A stretch of 64,000 nt of DNA from Pseudobdellovibrionaceae bacterium (GTDB taxonomy: Bacteria > Bdellovibrionota > Bdellovibrionia > Bdellovibrionales > Bdellovibrionaceae), in assembly GCA_947449255.1 (NCBI GenBank), contig CANFQX010000002.1:124001-188000 (forward strand), written 5' to 3'. A program made the translations under genes and the position numbers. Of this stretch, positions 35,213 through 46,364 are shown piece after piece; positions within the stretch are counted from its first letter, which is position 1; every line of letters begins with the position of its first letter. The notes beneath the pieces are model-generated. The model ran no database searches. It was not told the DNA's origin and saw only the letters and a program-made list of their open reading frames with translations.

Positions 35213-35558
35213 TTTTATTTCCTTCTTTTAGTGATTCACTTACAGCAAAGCTAATTGCTGGGATAATAAAAGTTGTTACACCCGCCGCAAACCATAATGG
35301 AGCAAACCAAGGTTGATCCACGATAGAAAAGATAATAATCCCAAAAATCGCGTACTTAAATACAATGATCACTACTGCTAGTGCAACCAATTTCTTCTTA
35401 AAGATTAAACTCCAGCCAATTGAATAAAACAAAAAACTGGAAAATAAAAGCGCAGAGCCACTAAAATAGGAATATGCTTGCCTTGCTGCGGCATATTTTA
35501 ACAAAATAGCCGTTCCCAAAATGCACAAAATGGCCTGAATTATTAATACTAATTTCAC
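35202..35558 (-). CDS. AtpI-like ATP synthase assembly protein
   Basis: A 118-residue protein with four hydrophobic helices and little else. Position between an AtpZ-like gene and atpB, with 4-bp and 11-bp overlaps, and the FKYAIFGIII stretch in helix 3 suit the AtpI/UncI family, which helps c-ring assembly and Mg2+ supply. Sequence similarity to AtpI is weak by eye; the context carries most of the weight. Confidence 0.65.
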   Translation of the reverse strand: MKLVLIIQAILCILGTAILLKYAAARQAYSYFSGSALLFSSFLFYSIGWSLIFKKKLVALAVVIIVFKYAIFGIIIFSIVDQPWFAPLWFAAGVTTFIIPAISFAVSESLKEGNKNVI

Positions 35559-35782
35559 TTTGATTTATCTTTTGCTTCGTTAAGTTCTTCTTTTTCTTGA
35601 ATTCGCTTTAACAGCCACATCACTCGAATAAGCCAACCTATCAGCGAAGTTACACTAAGTCCTACGAAAAAAAGACCTTTTGTATGAAATTTGGCATCCA
35701 AAAATTCACCAAGATAGAAGCAGCCTACTATTAAACCAACAAGCTCAAACCCAATGGATGCAAAAACAATATAGCTTTTCAT
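35555..35782 (-). CDS. AtpZ-like small membrane protein
   Basis: A 75-residue protein with two membrane helices and a charged C-terminal tail (KRIQEKEELNEAKDKSK). GFELVGLIVGCFYLGEFLDAKFHTKGLFF fits the AtpZ/AtpI_2 pattern of Gly-spaced helix, LDxxF and a short loop. Such proteins pair with AtpI upstream of atpB in many bacteria. It overlaps the AtpI-like gene by 4 bp and the TPR lipoprotein gene by 1 bp. Confidence 0.8.
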   Translation of the reverse strand: MKSYIVFASIGFELVGLIVGCFYLGEFLDAKFHTKGLFFVGLSVTSLIGWLIRVMWLLKRIQEKEELNEAKDKSK

Positions 35783-36591
35783 TATTTTTTGAATCCCTTT
35801 GCCCCCGGGGCATTTTTTAATCTTTCAGAAAGGCGCTTTAGGCGCAGTTCAATATATTCAGGAGGACTGTACTTCCCGCGAAACGATTCCAAAACTCTAA
35901 TGGCATCCTTAAAATTATTATTTTCCTCATAGCATACGGCAAGCGTAAGACCCACATTTTCTTGGGTAGCATATTCTGGGCTCTCGGCCATAAGAGTCTT
36001 AAATACATCAATGGCTTTGGGATACTCTTTGCGGGCTATTAAGATATTTCCTTTTAGCAGCAAAGCTCCAGCGCGAAGTGTTCCGATGGCCTTTAATTTC
36101 AGTAAGGTATCAATTTCAGACTCAGCTTGAAAAAAATTATTTAGATAAAATTGAGCACGAGCAACGCTCAGTTTGTATTGAGCAGCCTCAAGATCACTAT
36201 GCGGCATTTGTTGAAGCTTACTGTATTCAATTATTGAGGCTTGATAATCCTGCAGATCATTAAAATAAATTGATGCAATTTGTTTCTGTGATTCGAGCCT
36301 CTCTTTTTGATCACCAGAATGTAAAACGAGAAATCTCAGATAATTGACTGCTTTTGGGTAGTTCTTGAGCTCATAGAAAGAGAGTTTAAAAGCCTCTCTT
36401 GCAGCCTCTAACCCATAAGATGTATTTGGTGAGTTGCGCTTAACAATTCTATCCAAGTAACCCAGGGCTACTTTATAGTCGCCCCGTTTTGAATTTTTTT
36501 GCGCCTCTTTAAAATCGTGTTCTTCCGGCGCTGAACACGACATTAAAAAAGATAAGGCAAAAAATAGAAAACTCCACCTGATACTTGGCAT
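35782..36591 (-). CDS. TPR lipoprotein
   Basis: A 269-residue lipoprotein. Signal peptide with lipobox FLMSC (Cys19), then SAPEEHD. The mature protein is built of TPR-like helix pairs: AQKNSKRGDYKVALGYLDRI, LSFYELKNYPKAVNYLRFLV, LQDYQASIIEYSKL and LIARKEYPKAIDVFKTLM. It resembles YbgF/BamD-type outer-membrane scaffolds in architecture only. It is 1 bp from gyrA upstream and overlaps atpZ by 1 bp, so it may be transcribed from gyrA into the atp block. Confidence 0.8.
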   Translation of the reverse strand: MPSIRWSFLFFALSFLMSCSAPEEHDFKEAQKNSKRGDYKVALGYLDRIVKRNSPNTSYGLEAAREAFKLSFYELKNYPKAVNYLRFLVLHSGDQKERLESQKQIASIYFNDLQDYQASIIEYSKLQQMPHSDLEAAQYKLSVARAQFYLNNFFQAESEIDTLLKLKAIGTLRAGALLLKGNILIARKEYPKAIDVFKTLMAESPEYATQENVGLTLAVCYEENNNFKDAIRVLESFRGKYSPPEYIELRLKRLSERLKNAPGAKGFKK

Positions 36592-36592
36592 A

Positions 36593-39076
36593 TTAATGTT
36601 GGGTATCTTGAGGTGCAGCTCCAGAAACTACTTCTTCAGGAGCTTCATCTTTAACAACGGCAACTCCTGTAACTGTCTCATTTTTCTCATCAATATTAAT
36701 AAGCCTGACGCCCTGAGTGTTGCGTCCCAAAATTGAAATATCAGACATTTTCATTCTAATGACCTGACCTTTATCTGTTGATAATATCAATTCGTGGCTT
36801 TCAGATACTTTTTTTGTACCAATAACTTTTCCAACTTTATCTGTGGTTTTTTGAGTGATTACTCCAACACCCCCACGCGATTGAATTCTATACTCGACGA
36901 TCTCTGAGCGTTTACCATAGCCCTTAGACGTAACCATGAGGATTGTGTCAGTTGGATTCTTTTCAAGAACCTCCATAGCGACCACTGCGTCCTCTTTCGA
37001 AAGGGCAATAGCCTTAACACCTCTAGCTGTGCGGCCCATTTCACGAACATCATTTTCATTGAAACGAATCGACATACCTTCTTTCGTAACTAAGAAGATG
37101 TCACTTTGCCCATCTGATATTTTTACATCTATCACGCAGTCATTTAAATCGGTCGTAAGAGCAATGATTCCCGACGGTCTAACGCTTGAGAATGAATTCA
37201 AAGCGGTTTTTTTGATAATTCCCTTTTCCGTTAACATCACTACGTATTTATTCTCGCTAAATTCATTTACTGGTAAGATAGCTCTAACGCTTTCACCGCT
37301 AGTTAGTTGAACAACGTTGGCAAGTGACTTACCTTTTGAAATCCGACTGCCTAATGGAAGCTTGTGTACTTTACATTGGTAAGCTTTGCCCTTATCCGTG
37401 AAAACTAGAAGTGATGTTTTTGTAGTTGTTGAAAAAAGATTTGTTACATAATCTTCCTCAACGGTTTCCATCCCTTTTAAGCCTTTGCCACCGCGTTTTT
37501 GAGTTCTGTATTCAGCTGTTGGCATTCGTTTAATTAGGCCGGTATTTGTAACTGTTACAACCATATCTTCGTCAGCAATAAGATCTTCATCTTCAAGTTC
37601 TTCTAGGCTGCCAGTGATTTGGGACCGTCTTGGATCAGCATATCTTTTTTTGATATCCTCAAGCTCGGTCATAATGATTTTGTAAATTTCTCGAACATCA
37701 GAAAGTATAAACTTAAGCGACTCGATGGCTTTCATTAATTCAGCCAGCTCATTAATGATTTTATCGCGCTCTAATCCTGTTAGACGTTGTAATCTCATTT
37801 CTAAAATAGCAATGGCTTGTTTCTCAGAGAAGGCGAATATTTCAATTAGAGCTTCGCGAGCAATTGTGGCCTCTTTAGATGCTCTAATTGTTTTAATAAC
37901 CTCGTCAATATGATCGAGAGCTTTTTTAAGACCCTCTAAAATATGTGCTCGCTCTTGTGCTTTCTTTAGTTCAAAAATACAACGCTTTGTTACTACGTCA
38001 CGACGATGATCAACAAATGCCTCGAGCATACCCTTAAGTGTGAATGTAACTGGTTGGTTTTTAGCGTCTAGTGCTAGCATAATAATACCAACACTCACTT
38101 GCATTTGTGTATATTTATAAAGCCGATTTAATATTACACCAGAGTTTTCACCGCGCTTAAGTTGGATTACAATTCTCATTCCTTCGCGTGACGATTCATC
38201 ACGAATATCAGAGATACCCTCGATCTGTTTGTCGCGCACTAGATCGGCAATATTTTCTATCAATCTAGCCTTATTTACTTGGTAAGGTATTTCCGTAATA
38301 ATGATTTCTTCTCTGTCTTTAACCTGATAAATTTCAGAGACTGCCTTTAAAGAAATAATTCCCCGGCCCTTTTTGTATGCCTGCAATATTCCTTCTCTGC
38401 CTGCAATAATACCGTAAGAAGGAAAATCAGGACCTTTAATGTGTTGCATGAGATCTTCAAGCTCACAGTCGGGATTTTGAATTAAATGGATACAGCCATC
38501 AATAATTTCGCCCAAGTTGTGCGGAGGTATGTTTGTAGCCATGCCCACAGCAATACCTGAAGACCCATTCACCAAGAGATTAGGAAATTTTGATGGTAAA
38601 ACTGTTGGAATTTCAAGAGAGTCATCATAATTTGGGGTAAAAGAGACCGTCTCTTTTTCTAAGTCATTAAGAAGCTCTTCAGCTAGATTAGTAAGGCGAA
38701 TTTCTGTGTACCGCATAGCTGCTGGACTATCGCCGTCAATAGATCCAAAGTTTCCCTGACCGTCTTCCAGAGGGTAGCGCAGGGAAAAGTCTTGAGCCAT
38801 ACGAACCATGGTATCATAGACTGAAGCATCCCCATGTGGATGATATTTACCGATCACATCGCCGACCACACGTGCAGACTTCAAATAAGGTCTATTGTGC
38901 CGGTTGTTCATTTCATTTTGCGCAAATAAAACCCGTCGATGCACTGGTTTTAAACCATCACGAACATCAGGAAGTGCACGACCAACAATGACTGACATTG
39001 AATATTGAAGGTATGCACCCCGCATTTCCTTACTAATATCAACGAGTGTTACGCCTTTTTCTTGTGTATTTTCCAT
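36593..39076 (-). CDS. gyrA: DNA gyrase subunit A
   Basis: An 827-residue subunit that cuts and rejoins DNA in negative supercoiling. Catalytic Tyr123 is in AAMRYTE. The GyrA box QRGGKGLKG (within [10 protein letters not shown]) and six-bladed beta-pinwheel are present. In the quinolone region HGDASVYDT, residue 84 (E. coli 83) is Ala rather than Ser, while the Asp at 88 (E. coli 87) is kept. The C-terminal tail is short and acidic. It lies 38 bp after gyrB. Confidence 0.98.
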   Translation of the reverse strand: MENTQEKGVTLVDISKEMRGAYLQYSMSVIVGRALPDVRDGLKPVHRRVLFAQNEMNNRHNRPYLKSARVVGDVIGKYHPHGDASVYDTMVRMAQDFSLRYPLEDGQGNFGSIDGDSPAAMRYTEIRLTNLAEELLNDLEKETVSFTPNYDDSLEIPTVLPSKFPNLLVNGSSGIAVGMATNIPPHNLGEIIDGCIHLIQNPDCELEDLMQHIKGPDFPSYGIIAGREGILQAYKKGRGIISLKAVSEIYQVKDREEIIITEIPYQVNKARLIENIADLVRDKQIEGISDIRDESSREGMRIVIQLKRGENSGVILNRLYKYTQMQVSVGIIMLALDAKNQPVTFTLKGMLEAFVDHRRDVVTKRCIFELKKAQERAHILEGLKKALDHIDEVIKTIRASKEATIAREALIEIFAFSEKQAIAILEMRLQRLTGLERDKIINELAELMKAIESLKFILSDVREIYKIIMTELEDIKKRYADPRRSQITGSLEELEDEDLIADEDMVVTVTNTGLIKRMPTAEYRTQKRGGKGLKGMETVEEDYVTNLFSTTTKTSLLVFTDKGKAYQCKVHKLPLGSRISKGKSLANVVQLTSGESVRAILPVNEFSENKYVVMLTEKGIIKKTALNSFSSVRPSGIIALTTDLNDCVIDVKISDGQSDIFLVTKEGMSIRFNENDVREMGRTARGVKAIALSKEDAVVAMEVLEKNPTDTILMVTSKGYGKRSEIVEYRIQSRGGVGVITQKTTDKVGKVIGTKKVSESHELILSTDKGQVIRMKMSDISILGRNTQGVRLINIDEKNETVTGVAVVKDEAPEEVVSGAAPQDTQH

Positions 39077-39114
39077 AGGTCACCATTTTCAAAAAAATCT
39101 AAAAATAAAAAAAT

Positions 39115-41535
<2,421 letters not shown>

Positions 41536-41548
41536 TCACTACAAAGAT

Positions 41549-42673
41549 TCAATCAAGGATGATCCCATCCTTGATTCGCACTACGGATAATTGTTCTAGG
41601 CTGAAAATATTTGGCAAAGAAAAATCTGTGGTCGTAATAAAAATTTGCGTATTGATTTCATGCAGAAATGAAATCAACGCATCTTTTTTGCTATTATCGA
41701 GTTCAGATAAAACATCGTCTAACATAAGCACTGGATAGGTTCCGTAAGCCTTCCTATGATACACAATCTGGGCTATTTTGAAAGACAATATGATAGCCCT
41801 CTGCTGCCCCTGGCTACAGAAAAATCTTGAGTCATTTTGATCATATAGGAAGACTATGTCATGTTTATGCGGTCCAACTAAACTGGTTCCAGCTGTAAGC
41901 TCTGCATCATGAAGCTCACTCATTCGCTTTTCGAGATAGAATTTAATCTCAGATTTAGTAGCTGAAAGCAAATTTCTATCGGAAACAAGGTATTCCACCG
42001 AGATATCCACATTCGGATTAGTTGAAATGTATTGCATAGCGCTATTAAATTCGCCCAACAAACCAATTAAGGCATATGTGCGTGCAAAAGTTAATTCAGC
42101 AGCCAATCGCACAAACTCAGCCTTTAGAGATTCTAAAAGGTTTAGGGTGGTTGGTAGGTCGAAAACCCCTAGAACGTTGTTTTTAAGTACTTTATTGCGA
42201 GTTTTTAATATCTTTCGATAGTCGGCTAATAAATTACTGTTCCTTTTATCAAAAGTGATCAACATTTCATCGATCAATGATCTTCTGTGTTCAGCACCTT
42301 CTTTGATTGAAGATAGGCTTTCTGGACAAAATATCACACAAGAGAACATTTTCTTTGCATCTGCCGATGTAATTTTCTTACCATTTAGGGTTTGAAGTTT
42401 TTTTGTCTTAGCTAATCCAAGTTGTATTTTATATACGAGATCTTCCTGAGTAAGCAAAGATTGAATGATACTTTGTTCGTATGATTTTTGAATAATTGTC
42501 GAGTTGCTTGAATATCTAAAAGACTCACCCTGTGTAACTAGGTAAAGTGCTTCTAGAAGATTTGTTTTACCCTGACCATTTTCACCAATAAAGACATTTA
42601 CGCGTGGACTGAAACTCATATTGACGTCTTGGTAATTCCTAAAATTAACAAGACGTATGTTTTTAAAAATCAT
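41549..42673 (-). CDS. recF: DNA replication and repair protein RecF
   Basis: A 374-residue SMC-like ATPase that loads RecA at gaps with RecO and RecR. Walker A is GENGQGKTNLLEAL, the ABC signature region is FCSQGQQRAIILS and Walker B is PVLMLDDVLSELD. The start is taken as ATG 42673, which overlaps the dnaN stop (TAATG) and matches the usual IFKNIRLVNFRNY beginning. A longer in-frame ATG at 42700 would lie inside dnaN and add nine unusual residues. Confidence 0.96.
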   Translation of the reverse strand: MIFKNIRLVNFRNYQDVNMSFSPRVNVFIGENGQGKTNLLEALYLVTQGESFRYSSNSTIIQKSYEQSIIQSLLTQEDLVYKIQLGLAKTKKLQTLNGKKITSADAKKMFSCVIFCPESLSSIKEGAEHRRSLIDEMLITFDKRNSNLLADYRKILKTRNKVLKNNVLGVFDLPTTLNLLESLKAEFVRLAAELTFARTYALIGLLGEFNSAMQYISTNPNVDISVEYLVSDRNLLSATKSEIKFYLEKRMSELHDAELTAGTSLVGPHKHDIVFLYDQNDSRFFCSQGQQRAIILSFKIAQIVYHRKAYGTYPVLMLDDVLSELDNSKKDALISFLHEINTQIFITTTDFSLPNIFSLEQLSVVRIKDGIILD

Positions 42674-43779
42674 TAAATTCTCATTGGCATTAAAACACAA
42701 ATATACGAAGAATCTTCATGGGGCCTTATAAGACCTGGTGAAATATGATCATTCAATTCAAAATCAATTTTTTCGTTGTTTATACTAGTTAGGATATCAG
42801 TGATATATTTCGCATTAAATCCAATTTTCAAATCAACGCCTGAATATTCTACTTCGATTTCCTCTTTAGCATCACCCAATTCAGGATTATTCGAAGAAAT
42901 TTCCATTCGTCCAGCAGTTAAGTTTAATTGAACAGCCTTTGATTTTTGATTTGCTAGTAATGAAACCCGCTTTAGAGATGTTAAAAATAATTCCTTATTT
43001 AAAACAACTTTGTATGAAAGCTTCTGTGGAATAAACTGTTGATAATTCGGGTACTTGCCTTCAATCAATCTAATCATAAGAATTGTCGATGAGTGTTTTA
43101 GGACGAATTGAGAACCCTCTATGGCTATTTCAACCTGACCATCAAGGCCTTCTAGTAATTTCTTTATTTCATATAAACCTTTGCGAGGTAAAATTACACC
43201 TTGTGAGGTTGTTACTTTTGCATCGATTAAAGGTTTATTTACTAAACTCATCCGGTGACCATCGGTAGCTATCATTTTAAATCCTGATTGAGGGTTTAAC
43301 TCAAAAAAGACTCCGTTCAGGTGATATCTAGTTTCGTCATTTGAAACGGAATAGATCGTTTTATCGATCATCTCTTTCAAAACTTGGGCATTTATTTGGA
43401 TAAAGGATTGGAAATTAACAGTTGGGAATATTGGATATTCTTCAGACGATATACCAACGATTTTTGAAGTGTATTTCCCTTGTTTTATTTCTAGCCAATT
43501 ATTTTCTTTTTTAATAAGTGTTATAGTGCCCTCAGAGAGCTCTTTTGCTATTTCGAATAAGCTCTTTGCCGATACTGCAACTTTTCCTGATTGGTGTATC
43601 TGCGCCTTAATTTGATCAGTTAGGCTAACTTCTAAATCTGTAGCAAACACTTTCAAGTGATTTTGATCAGCATCTAATAAAACATTAACAAGGATCGGCA
43701 TCGTATTTCGTTTTTCAACGATATTTTGCGTTTTTCCTATCAGGCTTAATAAATCTCTCTTATCAATTTCAATTTTCAT
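42673..43779 (-). CDS. dnaN: DNA polymerase III beta sliding clamp
   Basis: A 368-residue clamp of normal length with three repeated domains. It has the MKIEIDKRDLLSLIGKTQNIVEKRNTMPIL start, the YHLNGVFFE centre and the conserved MPMRI C-terminus that forms the clamp's protein-binding groove. AAAGGGAC precedes the ATG. The origin element lies immediately upstream of the start and the gene runs away from it. Confidence 0.98.
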   Translation of the reverse strand: MKIEIDKRDLLSLIGKTQNIVEKRNTMPILVNVLLDADQNHLKVFATDLEVSLTDQIKAQIHQSGKVAVSAKSLFEIAKELSEGTITLIKKENNWLEIKQGKYTSKIVGISSEEYPIFPTVNFQSFIQINAQVLKEMIDKTIYSVSNDETRYHLNGVFFELNPQSGFKMIATDGHRMSLVNKPLIDAKVTTSQGVILPRKGLYEIKKLLEGLDGQVEIAIEGSQFVLKHSSTILMIRLIEGKYPNYQQFIPQKLSYKVVLNKELFLTSLKRVSLLANQKSKAVQLNLTAGRMEISSNNPELGDAKEEIEVEYSGVDLKIGFNAKYITDILTSINNEKIDFELNDHISPGLIRPHEDSSYICVLMPMRI

Positions 43780-43789
43780 TAAAAGTCCC

Positions 43790-43991
43790 TTTTTCTGGTT
43801 CCTTATTATCTATTACTTATTATATTAATAACTAGTAGTAGTAGTAGGGGTGTGGAAAACCTAACAAATCACCTAAATATCTGTAAATACTAAAAAACAT
43901 GGGTGGATAAGGTCTCTGTATAACTTTACCCCAAAATCGTCATTTTTGTGGGAAACTGAAACTCACATTTATTACCACAAGTTTATCCACA
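43790..43991. other. Replication origin (oriC) with DnaA boxes, TAG trios and AT-rich unwinding region
   Basis: In the dnaA-dnaN spacer, read toward dnaN, the elements are in order: a perfect DnaA box TTATCCACA (43983-43991), a near-consensus box GGTGGATAA (43902-43910, minus), and TGTGGAAAA (43851-43859, minus, 8 of 9). The last is followed by a GC cluster GGG (43848-43850), five TAG trios (43833-43847), and an A/T-rich tract (about 43790-43832). That box, GC cluster, trio and AT-rich order is the bacterial basal unwinding system described in Bacillus. Gene direction turns over nearby, which supports the assignment. Function is inferred from sequence and context. Confidence 0.85.
43833..43847 (-). 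promoter_or_regulatory. DnaA-trio array (five TAG triplets)
   Basis: Five uninterrupted TAG triplets (CTA on the minus strand) directly adjoin the GGG cluster and the 43851-43859 DnaA box. DnaA is known to extend a filament on single-stranded trios (3'-GAT-5' repeats) to open the duplex. On the minus strand the order box, CCC, CTA repeats, AT-rich matches the described element. The repeat number is high and uniform for an element that usually contains variant triplets. Confidence 0.75.
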
Positions 43992-44011
43992 TACTTAAAC
44001 ACAGTCCACAT

Positions 44012-45436
44012 TTACACACCTGTGATATTGTGGATTCTTTGCTCTAAGTCCTCAATATCTTTAGCTATATCCTGGTCTGAGGCCTGTAGAGTTCTTACCC
44101 TGTTAAGAGCATTCATAACTGTAGTGTGATCTTTTCCGCCAAAAGCCTTGCCGATATCAACCAATGATTTTTCCAAAAACTTTTTTATCAAGTACATCGC
44201 GATTTGACGTGGAACAACAATTGGTTTTGCTCTAGTGGAAGATTTAAGATCTAAAATTCGCACTTTAAAATGGTCAGCAACCAATTTCATGATTTCCTCC
44301 ACCGATATGGTAGATTGAGTTTCATGATGTGATAAAATCTTTCTAACCAGCTCACCATCTATTGGTAAACCTTGTAACTCGGAGAACATTTTAACTTTTT
44401 TTAAGTTGCCCTCAAGTTCCCGGATAGATCGTTTAGAGATCCTTGCGATATAATTTACAACGTCCTCAGACATACGAATGTTATATTTCTCAGCTTTATA
44501 TCTAAGAATGGCAATTCTTGTTTCAAGGTCTGGCATTGTAATATCAACAATCAGGCCACGCTCTAGTCTTGTTCGACTTCTGTCTTCCAGGCCATGTATA
44601 TCTTTTGGCATGCGGTCACTAGCTAGAATGACTTGCTTTCGGTTATCAATAAAGCTGTTAACTGTATGAAAAAACTCTTCTTGCACAGCTTCGCCGCGAG
44701 CGATGAATTGCACATCGTCAACGAGCAAGATGTCCGAGTTTTCTCGGTATTTTTGGCGAAATTTATCCATTTCGTGCCGTCTTATTGAAGATATACATTC
44801 ATTCATAAAACGTTCAGCTGAAATATAGGTAATCCTAAGTTGCTGAAACTGCTGCCTTATATAGTTTCCTGTGGCATGTAGCAAGTGGGTTTTACCCATT
44901 CCAACCGGCCCATATATATAAAGTGGGTTATAATCATCAGCTCCTGGATTTCTAGCAACATTGAAACATGCAGCGTGCGCAAACTCTGAATTTTTTCCAA
45001 CAACAAAGGTTGAAAATGTTAACTCAGCATTTAAAGCTCCATCCGAAGACATCCTAGGTTGATTCACCAATATTGGTTGAGATCTTGAAAGTTGTGCGTG
45101 GAGGACATCATTACCGCCCCCAGTATCGTCAGAGCTATTTGAATTTAGACTATCAATATTATTGTTTATTTTATGGCCTGTAATTGTAAACTCAACCTCA
45201 AATGGAAGTCCGTAAGTATCTGAAATTTCATAATAAATTTTATCCTGGAGGTTCTCTATAACAAAATATTGATGGAGAGCGTTAGGGACCCCTAATATAA
45301 TCCGGGGACGCTCCTGGGTGCCACTTGTGGTGATGTACTCAATAGGGTCCAACCAAGTATCTAACAACTTATTATTGTCGTTCCTGCTTTTCATTTTAGA
45401 TTTTATCAGGTTCCAGAAAGAAGAGTTTAACTCCAC
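44012..45436 (-). CDS. dnaA: Chromosomal replication initiator DnaA
   Basis: A 474-residue AAA+ initiator. Domain I begins ELNSSFWNLIKSKMK; the linker about residues 95-140 is Asn/Ser-rich; Walker A is GPVGMGKTHLL, Walker B DILLVDDVQF; the C-terminal DNA-binding domain has VVPRQIAMYLIKKF and GKAFGGKDHTTVMNALNRV (the DnaA signature). The GTG at 45436 is preferred: it puts the conserved Trp at residue 8 and has GGAT upstream. An in-frame TTG at 45469 would add 11 residues but has no ribosome site. The gene diverges from rpmH. Confidence 0.96.
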   Translation of the reverse strand: MELNSSFWNLIKSKMKSRNDNNKLLDTWLDPIEYITTSGTQERPRIILGVPNALHQYFVIENLQDKIYYEISDTYGLPFEVEFTITGHKINNNIDSLNSNSSDDTGGGNDVLHAQLSRSQPILVNQPRMSSDGALNAELTFSTFVVGKNSEFAHAACFNVARNPGADDYNPLYIYGPVGMGKTHLLHATGNYIRQQFQQLRITYISAERFMNECISSIRRHEMDKFRQKYRENSDILLVDDVQFIARGEAVQEEFFHTVNSFIDNRKQVILASDRMPKDIHGLEDRSRTRLERGLIVDITMPDLETRIAILRYKAEKYNIRMSEDVVNYIARISKRSIRELEGNLKKVKMFSELQGLPIDGELVRKILSHHETQSTISVEEIMKLVADHFKVRILDLKSSTRAKPIVVPRQIAMYLIKKFLEKSLVDIGKAFGGKDHTTVMNALNRVRTLQASDQDIAKDIEDLEQRIHNITGV

Positions 45437-45491
45437 ATCACATCCAATCGGTGTAGGACCTATTAACAAGGGGAGCTGAAGTTTTCAACAG

Positions 45492-45520
45492 TTGACCTTG
45501 ATGCCGCAATGTGCTTTATT
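45492..45520 (+). promoter_or_regulatory. Possible sigma-70-type promoter for rpmH-rnpA
   Basis: TTGACC (45492-45497), a 17-bp spacer and TTTATT (45515-45520), the latter preceded by TG one base before (extended -10). The -10 matches TATAAT in four of six positions. It would give a leader of about 118 bases before rpmH. A second AT-rich stretch near 45593 (TATAAT) has no partnering -35. Confidence 0.35.
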
Positions 45521-45644
45521 GGGCCCCCACGTATTTAGTTATTATTAACTTTGTGGAATGTATAGGAATATATCCAATATATATTTTTATATTATAATTA
45601 ATGACATATTTGTCGTAAAATTTAGACTTTTCAGGAGATTAGTT

Positions 45645-45794
45645 ATGAAACGTACATATCAGCCATCAAACAAACGTCGTAAAACTACTCACGGTTTCCG
45701 TGCAAGAATGGCCACCAAATCTGGTCAAGATGTTATCAATCGTCGCCGCGCTAAAGGTAGAAAACGATTAACCGTTTCTATTAGTGGAAAATAG
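45645..45794 (+). CDS. rpmH: 50S ribosomal protein L34
   Basis: A 49-residue, highly basic protein: [44 protein letters not shown], the bL34 sequence almost in full. AGGAG is eight bases upstream. A longer in-frame reading from 45558 adds a hydrophobic extension found in no L34 and was rejected. The last codons overlap the GTG start of rnpA by 11 bp. Confidence 0.98.
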   Translation: MKRTYQPSNKRRKTTHGFRARMATKSGQDVINRRRAKGRKRLTVSISGK

Positions 45795-46143
45795 TTCTCC
45801 GCTCATTATTAAGCGGAGTTCAGACTTTTACTCACTCAAACAATCTGGAAAAAGATATTGGCCCACTAAATGGTTGCTGTTGAACTATGGCAAAAATGAT
45901 CTGGGTCAAATTCGTTTAGGGGTAACTGCGAGCCGAAAAGTTGGCTCGGCGGTTGTTCGTAATAAACTAAAGCGTTGGAGTCGTGAGTATTTCAGAAAAT
46001 CGCTGAAAGCTGGTAATTCGAATGCGGCAGACATCAATCTTATATTTAAGCCTATCGATAAAGAATTTTATAAGGTCCTTAAATATCAGGAATTTGTTGA
46101 AGCCATGGATGCTGGTATGCTTGTTGTTAGAAAATACCTTTAG
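45784..46143 (+). CDS. rnpA: Ribonuclease P protein component
   Basis: A 119-residue basic protein that aids RNase P RNA in 5' processing of tRNA. The RNP signature is [27 protein letters not shown], with the RNR-like motif. A GTG start is inferred from overlap with rpmH; no ATG fits the expected N-terminus. The RNase P RNA gene is not in the window. Its 3' end overlaps the yidD start in another frame. Confidence 0.93.
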   Translation: MENSSPLIIKRSSDFYSLKQSGKRYWPTKWLLLNYGKNDLGQIRLGVTASRKVGSAVVRNKLKRWSREYFRKSLKAGNSNAADINLIFKPIDKEFYKVLKYQEFVEAMDAGMLVVRKYL

Positions 46144-46363
46144 TTACCTTCTATGGTTTTCTGTAGGATTTTATCGAACGATTGGCACTAATCATTTAGG
46201 TGGATGCTGTCGGTTTGAACCAAGTTGCTCAGCTTATGCGCTCGAGACTATTAAAGTTTATAAATCACGCAAGGCTCTTTGGTTAATCTCAAAAAGAATT
46301 TGTAAATGTAGGCCGGGTGGTCCTTTTGGTTTTGACCCGGTACCAATCCCGGGAGGGAAGTAG
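46109..46363 (+). CDS. yidD: Membrane protein insertion efficiency factor YidD
   Basis: About 84 residues. The core is typical of YidD: LLWFSVGFYRTI, CCRFEPSCSAYALETIKVY, KALWLISKRICKCRPGGPFGFDPVP. It helps YidC insert membrane proteins. The start is set at ATG 46109 inside rnpA; TTG codons at 46121 and 46124 are alternatives, and none has a clear ribosome site. It sits between rnpA and yidC as usual. Confidence 0.88.
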   Translation: MLVCLLLENTFSYLLWFSVGFYRTIGTNHLGGCCRFEPSCSAYALETIKVYKSRKALWLISKRICKCRPGGPFGFDPVPIPGGK

Positions 46364-46364
46364 T

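Noticed and set aside
43833-43847. TAG repeats as a simple microsatellite
   Set aside because: Their exact place between the GC cluster and AT-rich tract next to a DnaA box makes an origin function the better reading.
45552-45560. TGTGGAATG as a DnaA box upstream of dnaA
   Set aside because: Only six of nine positions match the consensus and it has no neighbours of the same kind.
45558-45644. 29-residue N-terminal extension of L34
   Set aside because: AT-rich leader sequence; L34 is universally short and AGGAG supports the 45645 start.
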